From Phycisphaeraceae bacterium (GTDB lineage: Bacteria > Planctomycetota > Phycisphaerae > Phycisphaerales > UBA1924), in NCBI GenBank assembly GCA_020639235.1, contig JACKHC010000001.1, forward strand, positions 930,001-994,000: a stretch of DNA of 64,000 nucleotides. Reading direction: 5' to 3'. The translations under genes were made by a program, and so were the position numbers. The notes beneath the pieces were generated by a model that searched no databases, was not told the origin of the DNA, and worked only from the letters and a program-made list of their open reading frames with translations. Below, piece by piece: positions 62,181 through 64,000 of this stretch. Every line of letters starts with the position of its first letter. The stretch's first letter is position 1.

Positions 62181-63698
62181 ATGAATCTCAGCACCTTTCT
62201 GGATCACTGGTCGATCGCCGAGAACCCGTTCAGGGCCGAGGAAGCGCGCCACGACTCCGTCTTTGCGCGCCTCGGTTCGCACACGACAGCGCACCCCGAT
62301 TTCGAGAAGATCCTGGGCGATCCCGCGCGGCCGTCGACCGCCATCGTGTTCGGCGAGAAGGGATCGGGCAAGACCGCCATCCGATTGCAGATCGCCGAGC
62401 GCGTCCGCGCGCACAACGAGTCCGTCCAATCCGGGCGCGTGCTCCTTGTGGCGTACGACGATCTGAACCCCTTCCTCGATCGGCTCGCCGAGCGGGCCGG
62501 CCTGATGCCGAGCGACGCCACGCCGGGCGAACTCCTGAGCGTGCTTGAGGGCATCCGCCTCGTCGATCACATCGACGGGATTCTTCACGCCGGCATCACG
62601 CCTTTCGTGGATGCGCTCATCGCGCAGAACTCGCGCGAGCTCCATCAACGGGCCCGCGCGGCCCCCATCTCCGCCCGCCGCGATCTGTACCTGCTGGCCG
62701 CGCTCTACGACCTCTCGGGGGACACGCGCCTGCGCATGAAGGCGCTGCGCAAGCGCCTGAAAGTCCGGCGCAACACCGTCGCCCTGTGGTGGCGCGTCGC
62801 GTGCCTGTTCGGGTGGATCCTGCCCGCGGCCGTGGCGTACGCGCATCTCAAGTGGACGCCCGACCCGCTGCCCGCCAAAGCGGTGTGGTACGCCTACGGC
62901 GTCGCCGTCGCGCTCTGGGCCGTCCCGCTCTTCAAATGGGCGTTCTGGGACCGCTGGCGATCGTCGCGGCTCGGGCGACGGCTGGCGCGTCAACTCCGGA
63001 GCGTGCCACGCGGCGCCGAAGAACTGGCGGCGGCGCTGGAGATGCTCCACCCGCGCGACCGCGATCGCACTGTGCTCCCCTTTTCGGACTCCGACGATAC
63101 GCGCTACGCGCTGCTCGCCAAGTTCCGTCACGCGATGGCGGGCATGGGCGTCAGCGGCGTGATGGTCCTGATGGATCGGCTCGATGAGCCGACGCTGATC
63201 TCGGGCGATCCGGCGCGCATGCGCGCCGTCGTCTGGCCCATGTTCAACAACAAGTTCCTCCAGCAGGAGGGCATCGGCTTCAAGATGCTCCTGCCCATCG
63301 AGCTCCGCCACGAACTCTTCCGCGAGCGTGCCGGTTTCTTTCAGGAAGCGCGGCTCGACAAGCAGAACATGATCGAGCGCCTCGCATGGACCGGCGCGAC
63401 GCTCTACGACCTATGCAACGCGCGCCTCAACGCCTGCCGCGCCGCCGATGCGCCCGCGATGAGTCTCGCCGATTTGTTCGACGATGAGGTCTCCCGCGCC
63501 GACATCGTCGATGCGCTCGATCAGATGCGCCAGCCGCGAGACGCCTTCAAACTTCTGTACCAGTGCATGCTCGAGCATTGCTCCAACACGCCTCAGGAGC
63601 AGTCCCGGTGGCGCATCCCCCGCCTCACGCTCGACTCCGTGCGCCGGGCCCAGTCCGAACGCGTCGAGATGTTCTATCGTGGCGTACGCCCCGCCTGA
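62181..63698 (+). CDS. Membrane-anchored P-loop NTPase (KAP/AAA-like), function unknown
   Basis: A 505-residue protein. Walker A is VFGEKGSGKTAIRLQ (about residues 56-70) and a likely Walker B is VMVLMDRLDEPTL (~328-340). In between, two hydrophobic helices (VACLFGWILPAAVAYAHL and AVWYAYGVAVALWAVPLFKW, ~207-250) would place a hairpin in the membrane, as in KAP-family NTPases. The N-terminus (WSIAENPFRAEEARHD) resembles the opening of ExeA/GspA-type ATPases, and the C-terminal ~150 residues are helical with no known domain. It is probably cotranscribed with manB and converges with thiG. Confidence 0.75.
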   Translation: MNLSTFLDHWSIAENPFRAEEARHDSVFARLGSHTTAHPDFEKILGDPARPSTAIVFGEKGSGKTAIRLQIAERVRAHNESVQSGRVLLVAYDDLNPFLDRLAERAGLMPSDATPGELLSVLEGIRLVDHIDGILHAGITPFVDALIAQNSRELHQRARAAPISARRDLYLLAALYDLSGDTRLRMKALRKRLKVRRNTVALWWRVACLFGWILPAAVAYAHLKWTPDPLPAKAVWYAYGVAVALWAVPLFKWAFWDRWRSSRLGRRLARQLRSVPRGAEELAAALEMLHPRDRDRTVLPFSDSDDTRYALLAKFRHAMAGMGVSGVMVLMDRLDEPTLISGDPARMRAVVWPMFNNKFLQQEGIGFKMLLPIELRHELFRERAGFFQEARLDKQNMIERLAWTGATLYDLCNARLNACRAADAPAMSLADLFDDEVSRADIVDALDQMRQPRDAFKLLYQCMLEHCSNTPQEQSRWRIPRLTLDSVRRAQSERVEMFYRGVRPA

Positions 63699-63702
63699 GC
63701 CC

Positions 63703-64000
63703 TCACTCCCCCGGGATGTAAGAGATCACGCCCTCCCACGGGCTGGACGCGGTGGCGTGCAATCGCTTGGGAATTCGGCCTGCAAGATAGGACTGCCGCC
63801 CCGCGATCGTCGCGTGCCGCATCGCGTGCGCCATCATCACCGCATCCGTCGCGTGCGCGATCGCGGTATTGAGCAGCACGCCATCGGCGCCCAGTTCCAT
63901 CGCCACCGATACATCCGATGCGCACCCGACGCCCGCGTCCACGATCACCGGATACTCGGGATCATTCTGCTTGAGCGTCTCCAAACACAGCACGATGTTG
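63703..64000 (-). CDS. thiG: Thiazole synthase ThiG (C-terminal part)
   Basis: Forms the thiazole phosphate of thiamin from deoxyxylulose phosphate, dehydroglycine and ThiS thiocarboxylate. Only the last ~98 codons are in the window; the frame continues past the right edge. Visible family motifs are PVIVDAGVGCASDVSVAMELGADGVLLNTAIAHA (barrel strands and phosphate loop) and GRQSYLAGRIPKR. The C-terminus ends EGVISYIPGE. Confidence 0.9.
   Translation of the reverse strand, partial: NIVLCLETLKQNDPEYPVIVDAGVGCASDVSVAMELGADGVLLNTAIAHATDAVMMAHAMRHATIAGRQSYLAGRIPKRLHATASSPWEGVISYIPGE

Overview
The window is high-GC DNA with dense genes on both strands. It most likely comes from a planctomycete of the Phycisphaerae type. 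The main reason is that six secreted proteins end in the GC-type dockerin module (two DVDDLNxxLxxFG-like calcium-loop repeats). Other support comes from the many lipoproteins and exported repeat proteins, the CxxCGY...CPECG zinc ribbons common in planctomycetes, and a RodA/PBP2 pair. I saw no rRNA, tRNA, CRISPR array, transposase or phage gene.

Layout. 1-7.6 kb: the end of a secreted fibronectin-like/dockerin protein, a DUF1573 lipoprotein, an HU-type DNA-binding protein, a class I fructose-bisphosphate aldolase, and an AraC-type regulator facing a small exported Cys peptide plus thioredoxin-like protein pair. 7.8-20.7 kb: exported dockerin and beta-helix proteins, proS, a purE-purK-tyrS run with 4-base overlaps, a CBS protein, an HNH nuclease, a beta-propeller lipoprotein upstream of purH, and ribE. 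20.7-30 kb: a large membrane protein coupled to an ABC ATPase, a secreted prolyl oligopeptidase, and a WecA/MraY-like transferase coupled to an O-antigen-ligase-like protein. 30-39.5 kb: fusA, then two tandem clusters of an unnamed membrane zinc-ribbon family (six genes, seven units) on either side of a PduO-type cobalamin adenosyltransferase, an RsbU-like phosphatase and map. 39.5-52.3 kb (minus strand): a complete histidine-degradation set, hutH, a peroxiredoxin-like gene, hutU, four tandem paralogous secreted dockerin proteins of unknown function, hutG and hutI. 52.3-64 kb: a membrane protein, folE2, PBP2-rodA and rsmG-dinG, a phosphomannomutase, a membrane P-loop NTPase, and the end of thiG.

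How the genes work together. Histidine would pass through HutH, HutU, HutI and HutG to glutamate. PurE, PurK and PurH supply purine synthesis. PBP2 and RodA form a SEDS/transpeptidase pair for wall elongation. The WecA-like transferase and the ligase-like protein suggest surface polysaccharide assembly.

The most interesting signals are these. (1) The tandem membrane zinc-ribbon family, including a two-unit fusion. (2) The four tandem dockerin paralogs inside the hut locus. (3) A recurring arrangement in which a -10-like hexamer ends 6-9 bases before a start codon with no Shine-Dalgarno sequence, implying common leaderless mRNAs. (4) An intergenic double-hairpin repeat whose two copies differ by compensating base pairs. 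All functions are inferred by reading motifs; no database search was run.
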